A DNA stretch of 64,000 bases from Acidimicrobiia bacterium (GTDB lineage: Bacteria; Actinomycetota; Acidimicrobiia; Acidimicrobiales; Aldehydirespiratoraceae). Each line of letters begins with the position of its first letter. Within the stretch, counting starts at the first letter, position 1. The stretch lies in NCBI GenBank assembly GCA_022820805.1, contig JAJEEV010000041.1:1-64000 (forward strand). The letters run 5' to 3'. A program made the translations under genes and the position numbers. The notes under the pieces were generated by a model. That model ran no database searches. It worked only from the letters and a program-made list of their open reading frames with translations, and was not told the origin of the DNA. Of this stretch, positions 15,423 to 24,704 are shown piece after piece.

Positions 15423-16507
15423 TAGTCGAACAGGGCGTCCACGAACTCCGTCTCGTCGAAGGGCACCAGGTCGGCAATGCCCTCCCCTACTCCGACGAGC
15501 TTCACCGGCACGCCGAGCTCGGTCTGCACCGACACGACTATCCCCCCCTTGGCGGACCCGTCGAGCTTGGTGAGGACCACCCCGGTGACGTCGACCGCCT
15601 CGGTGAACTGTCTGGCCTGGGCGAGGCCGTTCTGGCCGGTGGTGGCGTCGAGCACGAGCAGCGTCTCGGTGACGACGCCAGTCCCCCGCTCGGCCACCCG
15701 CCTCACCTTCTGGAGCTCGGCCATGAGGTTCTGGGAGGTGTGGAACCTCCCGGCGGTGTCGGCCATGACCAGGTCGGCGCCCCGGGCCGCGGCCGACTCC
15801 ACCGCGTCGAACACGACCGAGGCCGGGTCGGCCCCCTCCGCGCCCCGCACGATGTGGGCCGACGAGCGCTCCGACCACATGGCGAGCTGATCGGCGGCCG
15901 CCGCCCGGAACGTGTCGCCCGCGGCCAGCACGACCCGCGCGCCGCGGTCGGCCTCGCGCTTGGCCAGCTTGCCGATGGTGGTGGTCTTGCCGGTGCCGTT
16001 GACACCGACGAAGAGCCACACCGCCGGGCCTGCGCCGTCGTCTCGCCGGGCCAGCGAGCGATCGAAGCCTCCGAGGCGATCCCGCAGCTCGGACTTGAGC
16101 GCGACCACCGCCGGCTGCGAGCCGTCGGCGCCGGGCTCGACCCTGGCCCTGGCCGCGCTCACGATCTCGGAGCTGGTCGCCAGCCCGACATCGGCCCGGA
16201 TCAGGGCCTCGGTGACATCGGTCCAGGCCTCCTCGGAGCTCGAGGCCCGCTCCAGCGCCGAGGCCAGCGGCCCGCCCAGCGCCGCTCGCGCCTTCGACAG
16301 GCGGTCCCGCAGCGAGGTGCCCGTGACACCCGACTGGGCAGCGGACCGTTCGGCCACCCGGTCGACCACCCGGTCGGCGACATCGCCCGCGCTGGCACCG
16401 CTTCCGGACGCGGTGGCTGCCCTGCGCCTGCGCACGATCAGGACGGCGGCGGCCACGACTATGACCGCCAGCGCCACCAGGACGATGATGAGGAGGACCG
16501 GCGTCAT
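15422..16507 (-). CDS. ftsY: Signal recognition particle receptor FtsY
   Basis: The product is 361 aa. An N-terminal membrane anchor (about residues 4-25, LLIIVLVALAVIVVAAAVLI) is followed by Arg-rich residues, as in actinobacterial FtsY, then the N domain and G domain (VGVNGTGKTTTIGKLA, LAAGDTFRAAAADQL, MADTAGRFHTSQNLMAEL, LTKLDGSAKGGIVVSV). It receives the SRP-ribosome complex at the membrane. Its start overlaps the stop of the HtrA-like gene by 4 bp. Its TAA stop forms the junction with repeat copy C. Confidence 0.97.
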   Translation of the reverse strand: MTPVLLIIVLVALAVIVVAAAVLIVRRRRAATASGSGASAGDVADRVVDRVAERSAAQSGVTGTSLRDRLSKARAALGGPLASALERASSSEEAWTDVTEALIRADVGLATSSEIVSAARARVEPGADGSQPAVVALKSELRDRLGGFDRSLARRDDGAGPAVWLFVGVNGTGKTTTIGKLAKREADRGARVVLAAGDTFRAAAADQLAMWSERSSAHIVRGAEGADPASVVFDAVESAAARGADLVMADTAGRFHTSQNLMAELQKVRRVAERGTGVVTETLLVLDATTGQNGLAQARQFTEAVDVTGVVLTKLDGSAKGGIVVSVQTELGVPVKLVGVGEGIADLVPFDETEFVDALFD

Positions 16508-17925
16508 CCGAGGGAGTCCAGGATGGCGGTGACTATGTAGATCTCACCGCGGCGCGTGACCGTCAGCTCCACCGGCTCGCCCGGTCGGCGGAGCTTGATC
16601 GCGGCTGAGAGCTCGTAGATGTCGTACATGGGCTCGGAATCGATGCTAATGATCACATCGCCGGCGAGCAGTCCGGCCTCCTCGGCCGGCGAGCCGGGCA
16701 GGACCTTGGTCACCCTCACGCCCAGGTCTCCGTCCCCGGCGCCCCCCTCGATGCCGAGGTACCCGAGTTCCAGCGACTCCCCCCCGACGATGCGGGTGGC
16801 GATCAGGTCGACGGTGTCGCTGGGAACGGCGAAGCCGAGTCCGATGCTGCCCCCGGTCGTGGTCTGGATCATGGTGTTCATCCCGATGACCCGGCCCTGC
16901 GAGTCGGCCAGCGCGCCGCCCGAGTTGCCGCGGTTGATGGCGGCGTCGGTCTGGATCATCTCCACCGGCACCGGGGACGTCGGGTCGGCACCACCCTGGA
17001 CCTGGATCCGGACCGCGCTGACGATCCCGGCGGTGACCGTGCCGGCCAGCCCGAGCGGGCTGCCGATGGCCACCGCGAGCTGTCCCACCCGCACCGACGA
17101 CGCCGGCGCGAACGGGGCGGCCGTCAGCTCGGCCGCCGCCGGGTCGACCCGCACGACGGCCACGTCATGGGCCGTGGATCCTCCGATGACCTCGCCCTCC
17201 AGCCTTGCGCCGTCCGACAGGACGATGCCGACGGTGGCGGCGCCCTCGACGACGTGCTGGTTGGTCACGATGTAGCCGTTGTCGGCGTCCCACACGATGC
17301 CGGAGCCGAGGCCGAACCCGAACTCGGAGCTGGACTCGATCTCGACCAGTACCACCGAGGGGCTCAGAGCCTCCGCCACCGCGACCACCGGCTCGGCGCC
17401 GGCCGCGGGCTCGGTCATCTGCGGGGTGAGCCGCGGGAGTGCCTCCGGGGAGGGCTCAGCGCCTCCCGACCCAGCGGCCCGATCAGAAGGCAGGAGCTCA
17501 TCAACTCCGGCCCCGGGAAGACCCTCGTCGGCTCCACCGGCCCGTTCCACGCCGCTCGAGCCGGGGAGTTCGCCATCCGAGAGCGCCTGAGAGGCGGCCG
17601 ACGCGGCCTCCTCGGGCGAGGCCGGCCTGATGGACGGGGTGACGGCGCTGCCCCGCTCGCCCTCGGAGAGCACCAGGCCCGTCAGGGCCCCGGCCCCGGC
17701 GATCAGGGCGAACAGCACCAGCGCGGCCACGATCCGGCGCACCGGCCGGCGGCGCCCACCGCTCGGTGGGTGGGCGTCACCGGCGCCGTCCTCGGCGGGC
17801 CTCAGCACTGCAGTGGGGTACGAGCCGGGAGGCGCGACGGCGGGGCTGCCGCCGGGCGCGGGGGGACGATGCAGTGCGGGCGCGTTGGCAGGAAGGCGCC
17901 GGCGGACCGGATCACCACTCCGCAT
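16504..17925 (-). CDS. HtrA/DegP-like S1C serine protease with one PDZ domain, membrane-anchored
   Basis: The product is 473 aa. A Pro-rich cytosolic N-terminus of about 60 residues is followed by one transmembrane span (about 65-86) and an acidic Ala/Gly/Pro linker. The trypsin-like domain has the catalytic triad His224 (TNQHVVEGA), Asp254 (AHDVAVV) and Ser335 (NRGNSGGAL). A single PDZ domain follows (about 385-473). It is the type of extracytoplasmic quality-control protease found in mycobacteria (HtrA, PepD). It overlaps ftsY by 4 bp, linking envelope proteolysis to the SRP receptor transcript, an unusual insertion between ftsY and smc. TAGCTT lies 9 nt upstream of the ATG. Confidence 0.92.
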   Translation of the reverse strand: MRSGDPVRRRLPANAPALHRPPAPGGSPAVAPPGSYPTAVLRPAEDGAGDAHPPSGGRRRPVRRIVAALVLFALIAGAGALTGLVLSEGERGSAVTPSIRPASPEEAASAASQALSDGELPGSSGVERAGGADEGLPGAGVDELLPSDRAAGSGGAEPSPEALPRLTPQMTEPAAGAEPVVAVAEALSPSVVLVEIESSSEFGFGLGSGIVWDADNGYIVTNQHVVEGAATVGIVLSDGARLEGEVIGGSTAHDVAVVRVDPAAAELTAAPFAPASSVRVGQLAVAIGSPLGLAGTVTAGIVSAVRIQVQGGADPTSPVPVEMIQTDAAINRGNSGGALADSQGRVIGMNTMIQTTTGGSIGLGFAVPSDTVDLIATRIVGGESLELGYLGIEGGAGDGDLGVRVTKVLPGSPAEEAGLLAGDVIISIDSEPMYDIYELSAAIKLRRPGEPVELTVTRRGEIYIVTAILDSLG

Positions 17926-17996
17926 GGCGCTTACAAGCTATGGGGCAGGAGTGAGAGAATCGTGAGCGGGAGGCCAGTTGTGTCCGGATCGGCCTC

Positions 17997-20900
17997 TCAG
18001 GCGGCCTCCGAGACCCGCTCGGACACCACCATCGACGAGCCGCCCGGCTTCATGGACACTCCCTGCAGGCAGTCGGCCGCCTCCATGGTCCGCTTCTGGT
18101 GGGTGACGATCACCAGCTGGGCGTCGGAGCGGAACTCGTCGACGAGCTTGAGGAAGCGGTGCAGGTTCACGTCGTCGAGAGCGGCCTCCACCTCGTCCAT
18201 CACGTAGAACGGCGAGGGCCTGCTGCGGAACACCGCGAACAGGAAGGCCAGAGCGGCCAGCGACCGTTCCCCGCCGGACAGCAGCGAGAGCCGCTTCACG
18301 TTCTTGCCGGAGGGCTTGGCCGAGATCTCTATGCCGGTGTTGAGCAGGTCGTCGGCGTCGGTGAGGGCGAGGCGTCCCTCCCCGCCCGGGAACAGCGACT
18401 CGAACAGCAGCTCGAAATTGGCGGCCACGTCGGCGAACGCCGAGCTGAACACGGTCTTGATCTCGCTGTCGATCGAGCGGATCACCCGGTTGAGGTCCCG
18501 CCTGGCCGCCCGGATGTCGTCGAGCTGGCCCTTCAACAGCTCGTGGCGCTCGTACAGCTCGTCGTACTCGGCCAGAGCCAGGGGATTCACCGGGCCCATG
18601 ATCTCCAGCTCGGAGGCCAGATGGTCCGCCCGCTGCTGGGGCTCGACCCCATCGTCCAACGCGGGCAGGGTCACCTCGACGGCGTCGGCGGGAGAGAGGC
18701 CGTAAGTGTCCCTCAGCCGTTCGACCGCTCCCTGAAGCTGGGTCCGGAGCTCGGCCTCCTCGATGTCGCGGCGCCCCTCAGCGGCGCGCAGGGCCTCGTA
18801 GCGGCGGTCTGCGTCGACCGACCGGCGGCGCAGGCCGTCGAGTTCCGCAGCCAGCGCTCGGGCCACCTCGGAGTGCCGTCGGCGGACCTGGCGGATCTCG
18901 GCGAGGCCTGCCTCCACCGCGGCCGCCCGCTCCTGCACCGCCCGCCCGAGCGTCTCCAGCACCCTCGCCTCGCGCGCCAGCACGGCGAGGCGGCCCGAGG
19001 CCGCGGCGCGGGTCGCGTCGTAACGGTCCAGACGCTCCTGCAACTCGACGAGGCGGGTCTCGAGCATCTGCCTCTGCTGCTGGAGCCCGGCGTCGGCTGC
19101 GCTCCGCCCAGCGGCCCGCTCCGCCAGCTGCACGGCGCGCCGGTCGAGTTCCCGGCGGGCTCCGGCCGCCTGACGGCTGCGCTGCCGCGCCGCGGCCTCG
19201 GCCTGCTCCAACTCGGGCAGTCGGGACTCGATCTCGGTGCTGCGGGCAACCGACTCCCCGAGGCGCCGGGATGTCTCGGACAGGTGGTCCCCCAGCGCGC
19301 CGGTGGCGGTATCGAGGTCGCGCCGCTCCGAATCGATGCGGGCAAGGGCATCGGCCGTGGACGCGATCCCTGCCTCGGCGGCGGCCAGGCGCCGGCCGAG
19401 CTCGTCGGCCCGCTCCCGCCTGCTCGCCAGCTCGGCGCGGGCCCGCTCGCAGGCCTCCTCAGCCCGCCGGCAGGCAGCCCGGGCCGCGTCGGCCCTCTCG
19501 GTGGCCTCGGTCAGCGCGGGCCGGATGCCGGCCGCCGAATGCACGCCCAGCCGCCAGCCCCGACTGCTCAACCGGTCGCCGGCCGCGGTCACGGCCACCG
19601 CCTGGGGGGCATGCGTCCAGACGTCGGCCGCAGCGCGCCAGTCGCCCTCCACCAGCACCACCGCGGCGAGCAGCACGTCCAGCAGCCGGTCCACACCCGG
19701 ATCGGCTGCGCGCACGCGACCTCTCAGAGGCTCCTGCCCGGCGGCAGCGGAGCCGGCCGGCTCGGCCGTGGCGGCGATCCCCTCCAGCGCGATCACGGCC
19801 GCGCCGGCATCGTTCGCCTCGAGGCTGTGAAGCACCCGCCGGGCCGTGTCCGCGTCGCGCACCACCACGGCGCTGACGGCGTCGCCGACTGCGGCCGCGA
19901 AGGCGGCCTCGAGGCCTGTGTCGACCTCGACCAGGTCGCTCAGCAGACCGAGTGCACCGTCGGCCGCGGCCAGGGCCTCGTCCCGCACCGGCCCGGCCGA
20001 CTCCTCGAAAGCCATGGCCAGCGCCTCGCGCCTCGCCGTCCAGTGCCGGAGATCCCCCTCAGCCGCGGAGCGGGCCTCGACTGCCCCGTCGAGCGCGGCG
20101 GCGGCAGCTTCGTGCGCGCCGTCGGCCCCCTGATGCGCCTGCCGCAGCTCGGCGGCCCCGGCCTCGCTGCGCACCAGCTCGCCGCGAAGGTCGTCGGCGC
20201 GGGCGGCCAACTTCGCCATGCGGGCCTCGGAGTCCTGCAGTCGTTGAGCCAGGCGGTCCCGCTCCGACTCGTTGAGCGTGATCGTCGAGCGCAGTGCCGA
20301 CAGCTCGCCCCGCGCTGAGGCGGCTTCGTTCACCTCTTCGGCTCCGAGCAGCGCGACGTCCCCGAACTCGGCGTCGAACATGCCCCGGTCAGCCTCCAGA
20401 CGCGCCTGCAACTGCTCCAGCTCGCGGCGGTCCCCGGCAGCCGCGGCTTCCGCGGCGTCCGCGGCCCGGAGCTCGCGGCGGCACCGCTCCATCTCGTCTC
20501 GCAGTCCCGCGGCCAGATCGTGATCGGCGAGAACGGCCCGCTCCCGCTCGAGGCCCCGCTGGCGCTCGACCGCTACTGCGGCCAACCCGGCTGCCCTGGC
20601 CCGCAGCCCCTCCAGCCGGGCGAGCCGCTCGGAGTGATCATCGAGTCCGTGACGGGCCAGCCGCTGCTCGTTCTCGGCGACGCCCGCGCCGACCTCGGCG
20701 AGTTCGGCCTCCAGCTGGGCCTTCTCGGCGGCCCGGGCTGCCCCTACCTCCTTGTGGGCCCGCAGCCGGTCCCGCAGCCCGGAGATCTCGCGACCGGCCA
20801 GATGCACCCGCAGGGCCTCGAGCTCCGACAGCAGGTCGGCGTGACGCCGGGCCGCCTCGGCCTGCTTCTCCAGGGGCCGCAGCCGGCGCCGCACCTCAGA

Positions 20901-21485
20901 GGCCAGGTCGCTGATGCGCGTCAGATCGCCGTCGGTGCCCAGCAGCCGGCGCTCGGCCCGCTCCCGCCTCTTGCGGTACTTGAGGATGCCGGCCGCCTCC
21001 TCGACCACTGCCCGGCGATCGACGGGGCGGGCGCTGAGAACGGCGTCGATCTGGGTCTGGGACACGATCATGTGCTGCTGGCGCCCGACGCCGGTGTCGG
21101 AGAGCAGCTCGACCACATCGAGCAGCCGGCAGGGGGTGCCGTTCAACGCGTAGCTGGACTCGCCGTCGCGGAACAGCGTGCGGGTGATGCTCACCTCGCT
21201 GGCGGCCGACGGGAGCATGCCGTCGGAGTTGTCGATGGTCAGCGACACCTCGGCCCGGCCCAGCGCAGGCTTGAGGTCCGTGCCCGCGAAGATCACGTCG
21301 TCCATCCGAGCGGACCGGACCGCGCTGGGCGCCTGGGCGCCCAGGACCCACGCCACCGCGTCCACGACGTTGGACTTGCCGCTGCCGTTGGGGCCGACGA
21401 CGACGGTCACGCCGGGCTCCAGCCGGATGGTGGCCGGCTCGGCGAAGGACTTGAAGCCCTTCAGACTCAGCGTCTTCAGATGCAC
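17997..21485 (-). CDS. smc: Chromosome condensation ATPase SMC
   Basis: The product is 1162 aa. The N-terminal head starts HLKTLSLKGFKSFAEP and has Walker A VVGPNGSGKSN. Long coiled coils rich in Glu/Arg/Ala flank a central hinge (about 500-650). The C-terminal head has signature LSGGERSLAALAFLFA and Walker B FYVMDEVEAALDD. SMC with ScpA/ScpB extrudes DNA loops for chromosome segregation; scpAB are not in the window. The GTG at 21483-21485 is chosen because TAGCGT lies 7 nt upstream, a leaderless start. A longer frame to 21539 has no support and would include the promoter. Confidence 0.96.
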   Translation of the reverse strand: MHLKTLSLKGFKSFAEPATIRLEPGVTVVVGPNGSGKSNVVDAVAWVLGAQAPSAVRSARMDDVIFAGTDLKPALGRAEVSLTIDNSDGMLPSAASEVSITRTLFRDGESSYALNGTPCRLLDVVELLSDTGVGRQQHMIVSQTQIDAVLSARPVDRRAVVEEAAGILKYRKRRERAERRLLGTDGDLTRISDLASEVRRRLRPLEKQAEAARRHADLLSELEALRVHLAGREISGLRDRLRAHKEVGAARAAEKAQLEAELAEVGAGVAENEQRLARHGLDDHSERLARLEGLRARAAGLAAVAVERQRGLERERAVLADHDLAAGLRDEMERCRRELRAADAAEAAAAGDRRELEQLQARLEADRGMFDAEFGDVALLGAEEVNEAASARGELSALRSTITLNESERDRLAQRLQDSEARMAKLAARADDLRGELVRSEAGAAELRQAHQGADGAHEAAAAALDGAVEARSAAEGDLRHWTARREALAMAFEESAGPVRDEALAAADGALGLLSDLVEVDTGLEAAFAAAVGDAVSAVVVRDADTARRVLHSLEANDAGAAVIALEGIAATAEPAGSAAAGQEPLRGRVRAADPGVDRLLDVLLAAVVLVEGDWRAAADVWTHAPQAVAVTAAGDRLSSRGWRLGVHSAAGIRPALTEATERADAARAACRRAEEACERARAELASRRERADELGRRLAAAEAGIASTADALARIDSERRDLDTATGALGDHLSETSRRLGESVARSTEIESRLPELEQAEAAARQRSRQAAGARRELDRRAVQLAERAAGRSAADAGLQQQRQMLETRLVELQERLDRYDATRAAASGRLAVLAREARVLETLGRAVQERAAAVEAGLAEIRQVRRRHSEVARALAAELDGLRRRSVDADRRYEALRAAEGRRDIEEAELRTQLQGAVERLRDTYGLSPADAVEVTLPALDDGVEPQQRADHLASELEIMGPVNPLALAEYDELYERHELLKGQLDDIRAARRDLNRVIRSIDSEIKTVFSSAFADVAANFELLFESLFPGGEGRLALTDADDLLNTGIEISAKPSGKNVKRLSLLSGGERSLAALAFLFAVFRSRPSPFYVMDEVEAALDDVNLHRFLKLVDEFRSDAQLVIVTHQKRTMEAADCLQGVSMKPGGSSMVVSERVSEAA

Positions 21486-21492
21486 GACCGCG

Positions 21493-21498
21493 ACGCTA
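21493..21498 (-). promoter_or_regulatory. Leaderless promoter -10 (TAGCGT) of smc
   Basis: TAGCGT followed by 7 nt and then GTG. The identical hexamer precedes the glycosyltransferase gene at 44475 with the same spacing. Confidence 0.5.
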
Positions 21499-21581
21499 GT
21501 TGGGGCCGCGTCCGACTCCGAGCATCCCCATGGCGGCACTCGCCGCCCGCTGGGAGGCGATCAGACCGGGCTAGGCGGCGA

Positions 21582-22442
21582 TCAGACCTGGGTGTCGCAG
21601 TAGTAGGTCCACACGCCGCGGAACTTGATGCGCTTGATCGGTGTCCTGGAGCGCTCGCTGAGCTCACCGTGGCGGCCCCACACCTTCAGGTGGCTGGCGT
21701 AGCCGCCGGGCTGCCCGAACGGATCGACGAAGGGACGATCGGGAACCGACGTGCCGCGGTACTTGACTGCGTCGTGCATCGTTCCCACCAGCGAGCGGTG
21801 GAGGCGCCGGATCTCCTGGGTTGAGAGCGTGTTGCACACCCGGTCGTGGCGCAGTCCCGCCTCGAAGAGGATCTCGTCGGCGTAGATGTCGCCGACGCCG
21901 ACGACGAACGTGTCGTCGGTGAGCAGGGCCTTGAGCTTGTCGCTCCTGCGAAGCAGCATCCGACCCATCTCGGTCCAGGAGATGGGGGTGGCGACGGGGT
22001 CCAGGCCGTATCCGGCCACGTCGGGCAGGGCCGTGCCGAGATCGTCGTCGGAGACCACGAACAGCTGTCCGGTGCCCTCGGTGTCGACGAAGCGGAGTTG
22101 GCCGTACTGCGTGAACGAGATCACGACCTCAGTGCCTGCGACCCTGGGGTGCTTGTTGGCGTTGCGGCGGGGAGAGCCCGACGAGCCGAGGGACAGCACC
22201 AGCAGCATCTCGGTGCTGAGCTCGATCACGAGATACAGGCCCACCCTCCGGACGTCGACGATCTTCGCGCCCTCGAGCTGGGACGTGAACGCCTTGCGTG
22301 TGTGGTAGCGGCGCAGGCACTTCATGCTGGCCGCCTCGGCCGCTTTGACCTTGCGACCGATGATCTCCCGTTCAAGGTCCCGCCTGATGGTCTCCACCTC
22401 GGGGAGCTCGTATTCGAGACTGTGGGAGCGGGCGGAGCTCAT
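21582..22442 (-). CDS. Degenerate formamidopyrimidine-DNA glycosylase (Fpg/MutM)-like protein
   Basis: The product is 286 aa and sits between rnc and smc, where mycobacteria carry fpg. The fold is recognisable: ELPEVETIRRDL, the H2TH region VVGVGDIYADEILFEAGL and VWGRHGEL...TPIKRI. However, the catalytic features are gone. Fpg needs Pro as the first residue of the mature chain (MPELPEVE); here the matching residue is Tyr (EYELPEVE) behind a leader of about 10 residues. The Lys of the RGKYL motif is Leu (VGLYL). DPRRF is replaced by DTEGT. Three of four zinc-finger cysteines and the finger Arg are lost (GELSERSR, VWTYYCDTQV). It may bind DNA but should not act as a bifunctional glycosylase. 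Start at 22440-22442; an earlier start is possible. Confidence 0.85.
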   Translation of the reverse strand: MSSARSHSLEYELPEVETIRRDLEREIIGRKVKAAEAASMKCLRRYHTRKAFTSQLEGAKIVDVRRVGLYLVIELSTEMLLVLSLGSSGSPRRNANKHPRVAGTEVVISFTQYGQLRFVDTEGTGQLFVVSDDDLGTALPDVAGYGLDPVATPISWTEMGRMLLRRSDKLKALLTDDTFVVGVGDIYADEILFEAGLRHDRVCNTLSTQEIRRLHRSLVGTMHDAVKYRGTSVPDRPFVDPFGQPGGYASHLKVWGRHGELSERSRTPIKRIKFRGVWTYYCDTQV

Positions 22443-22476
22443 GTTCGGACCTCGACTTGTGATGGGGATTCGAGAC

Positions 22477-23184
22477 TCATGGCCGGACCTCCACCGACAG
22501 GGCGCCATAGGCGACCTCGGCGGCCCGCTGCTCGGCGTCCTTCTTGGTGCTGCCGGTGCCCACCCCGGTCGTACCGCCGGCCCGAACCTCGGCGCGGAAC
22601 TGCCGGTCGTGCGCCGGCCCGCTGGCGCTCACGCCGTAGGCGGGGGGATCCAGCCCGATGCGAGCGGCCAGCTCCTGCAGCCTCGTCTTGAAGTCGGCAT
22701 ACCCGGGGGAGCTGGCGGCCGCGTCCAGACGGGCGCCGAGCAGCCGCCCGACGGCGTCATCGGCGGCACCGAGGCCTCCGTCGAGGTAGACGGCGCCGAT
22801 CACAGCCTCCAGCGCGTCAGCCAGGATCGACGGCTTCCGGCGACCGCCGGAAGCGTCCTCGCCACGACCCAGCCGCAGCTGCTCGCCCAGCCCGACAGAC
22901 CGGCCGACCTCGGCGAGGGTCGCCGCGTTCACGAGCGAGGCCCGGGTCTTGGCCAGGTCGCCCTCCGTCCAGTCCCCGAAGCGTTCGTAGAGCCTGCGAG
23001 TCACGACCAGGCTCAGCACGGCGTCGCCGAGGAACTCCAGCCGCTCGTTGGAGGAGGACCCGGAGTGCTCCGCGCACCAGGAGCGGTGCGTCAGGGCCAG
23101 CTCCAGCAACTCAGGGTCGTTGAATCGATGACCCAGCCGGTCCACGAGCATCGAGGCGCCCGCCGGGGCAGTCAGGACCGTCAA
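22477..23184 (-). CDS. rnc: Ribonuclease III
   Basis: The product is 235 aa. The catalytic domain carries the signature NERLEFLGDAVLSLV and the second acidic block DALEAVIGAVYLDGG. The C-terminal double-stranded RNA-binding domain (about 155-228) has QELAARIGLDPPAYGV and GSTKKDAEQRAAEVA. It processes rRNA precursors and degrades structured RNA. The start overlaps the acpP stop by 4 bp (ATGA). Confidence 0.96.
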   Translation of the reverse strand: MTVLTAPAGASMLVDRLGHRFNDPELLELALTHRSWCAEHSGSSSNERLEFLGDAVLSLVVTRRLYERFGDWTEGDLAKTRASLVNAATLAEVGRSVGLGEQLRLGRGEDASGGRRKPSILADALEAVIGAVYLDGGLGAADDAVGRLLGARLDAAASSPGYADFKTRLQELAARIGLDPPAYGVSASGPAHDRQFRAEVRAGGTTGVGTGSTKKDAEQRAAEVAYGALSVEVRP

Positions 23185-23471
23185 CCCAGCTTCGCCACGA
23201 CGTAGTCGACGGCGTCGCGCACCGACCGCAGGTCTTCCAGGTCCTCGTCCTCGATCCGGAATCCCACGGCGCGGTCGGCCAGTTCCTCCTCGATGCCCTC
23301 GACCAGCTCTATCAGGGCCAGCGAGTCGGCATCGAGATCATCGGCGAACGACGCTCCCTCGGCGATGTCCGAGGGCTCGATCTCGAGGATGTCCGCGAGC
23401 CGGTCGCGAATCAGCGCCAGAACCTCGTCGCGTCCCATGGGCGAGTGCTCCACATGTGTCTCCGCGGGCAT
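23181..23471 (-). CDS. acpP: Acyl carrier protein
   Basis: The product is 96 aa from the ATG at 23469-23471, supported by GGAGG at 23477-23481. The phosphopantetheine attachment site is DLDADSLALIELVEGIEEEL, with the modified Ser in DSL. The sequence is acidic throughout, as expected. It carries growing acyl chains in fatty-acid synthesis and supplies PlsX, encoded just upstream. The order plsX-acpP-rnc is widespread in bacteria. Confidence 0.95.
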   Translation of the reverse strand: MPAETHVEHSPMGRDEVLALIRDRLADILEIEPSDIAEGASFADDLDADSLALIELVEGIEEELADRAVGFRIEDEDLEDLRSVRDAVDYVVAKLG

Positions 23472-23556
23472 CGGCGCCTCCGTGCGTCGGTATCGATCGA
23501 TGCGGCTGACCACCATACCGGCGGGTCAAAGGGCCGCGTCCGGGTTGGCAGTGGTC

Positions 23557-24543
23557 CTAGCGGCGGGCAGTGGCGGTGATGTGGTCGACCATTCCGGCGG
23601 CGACCATCTCACGGGCCACCCCTATGGCGTTCATGATCGCAGCCGCGCTGCTGGCCCCGTGGGAGATCACGCACACCCCCCGCACCCCCAGCAGGAGCGC
23701 GCCCCCGACTCCATCGGGGTGAAGCTCCTCCGCCATCTCGTCCAGGGCGGGGGCCAGCATCCTTCCCGCTTCCCGCGTGGTGTCGTCGGTGTCGATGGCC
23801 ACCAGCATCCGGCCGAAGAGTGCCCGCAACGCGCCCTCGAGGGCCTTGAGGGTGACGTTGCCGGTGAACCCGTCGGTCACCACCACATCGACGTCGGAGG
23901 TCATGATGTCTCGACCCTCGACGTTTCCGATCCAGTCCGCGCCGACGTCGGTGGCCCAGCCGCCGTCGGCCAGGAGCTCGAACACCGTCTTGGTGAAGTC
24001 GTTGCCCTTGCCGGCCTCCTCGCCGATGGACAGCAGGCCCACTCGGGGGTACTCGATGCCGAAGCGGTCGCGGGCATAGACGGAGCCCATACGGGCGAAC
24101 TGCACGAGCCACTCGGGCCGGCACTCCGCGTTGGCGCCCGAGTCCAGCATCGTCGTGGGACTGGACCCGGGGGTGGGGATCGGCGTTGCGATGGCGGGGC
24201 GGGCGATGCCCCGGATGCGTCCCATCCGCAGGAGCGCCGAGCCCATGGCCGCGCCCGTGTTCCCGGCCGAGACCATGGCCGAGGCCCGCCCGTCGCGGAC
24301 GGCCTCGGCCGCTCTCACCAGCGACGAGTCCTTCATGGTGCGAACACTCGAGCCCGGCTCGGCGTCCATGGGAATCACCTCGGAGGCCTCGATGACCTCC
24401 AGTCCCCCGGTGTCGCCCATCTCGTCGGGCCGTCCCACGAGGACCACGGGGATCCCGAGCTCCTGCGCGGCCCGCCGGGCGCCGGCCACGATCTCCGAAG
24501 GGGCCCGGTCGCCCCCCATCGCGTCGACGGCTACCGGTTCCAT
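23557..24543 (-). CDS. plsX: Phosphate acyltransferase PlsX
   Basis: The product is 328 aa. The start MEPVAVDAMGGDRAPSEIV is canonical; SAGNTGAAMGSALLRMGRI and GNVEGRDIMTSDVDVVVTDGF are family motifs. PlsX makes acyl-phosphate from acyl-ACP for the first step of phospholipid synthesis (with PlsY). The reading frame is open far upstream and runs in frame through the core of repeat copy E (REAVARAARERSEQERE), so a translated N-terminal extension is formally possible. The ATG at 24541-24543, with CTGGAG just upstream, is preferred because it fits the family start. Confidence 0.95.
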   Translation of the reverse strand: MEPVAVDAMGGDRAPSEIVAGARRAAQELGIPVVLVGRPDEMGDTGGLEVIEASEVIPMDAEPGSSVRTMKDSSLVRAAEAVRDGRASAMVSAGNTGAAMGSALLRMGRIRGIARPAIATPIPTPGSSPTTMLDSGANAECRPEWLVQFARMGSVYARDRFGIEYPRVGLLSIGEEAGKGNDFTKTVFELLADGGWATDVGADWIGNVEGRDIMTSDVDVVVTDGFTGNVTLKALEGALRALFGRMLVAIDTDDTTREAGRMLAPALDEMAEELHPDGVGGALLLGVRGVCVISHGASSAAAIMNAIGVAREMVAAGMVDHITATARR

Positions 24544-24569
24544 GGCTCCAGCAGGCCCCGATCGCCTGA

Positions 24570-24704
24570 GAGCGGGCGCGGGTAGGCGCAGTCCCGTCGC
24601 GCTGCGAGGGGGTGTCTCCCGCTCTTGTTCGCTGCGCTCACGGGCCGCTCGGGCCACGGCCTCGCGCCGTATGCGCCGATCGCTCGCCGATCCGCTCGGC
24701 CTCT
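24570..24704 (-). repeat. 137-bp dispersed element, copy E (upstream of plsX)
   Basis: Right end GATCCGCTCGGCCTCT at 24689-24704, core at about 24612-24680. The segment that contains ATGA in other copies reads GGAGACACC here, so the core frame is not closed and continues in frame into plsX. It lies about 160 bp downstream of rpmF rather than on its stop. Confidence 0.78.

Noticed and set aside
18099-20318. Long plus-strand open frame opposite smc
   Set aside because: The minus strand encodes a full SMC with all ATPase motifs; the plus frame has no recognisable domain.
21486-21539. Longer SMC start
   Set aside because: The added 18 residues are not family-like and would span the TAGCGT box that fits a leaderless start at 21485.
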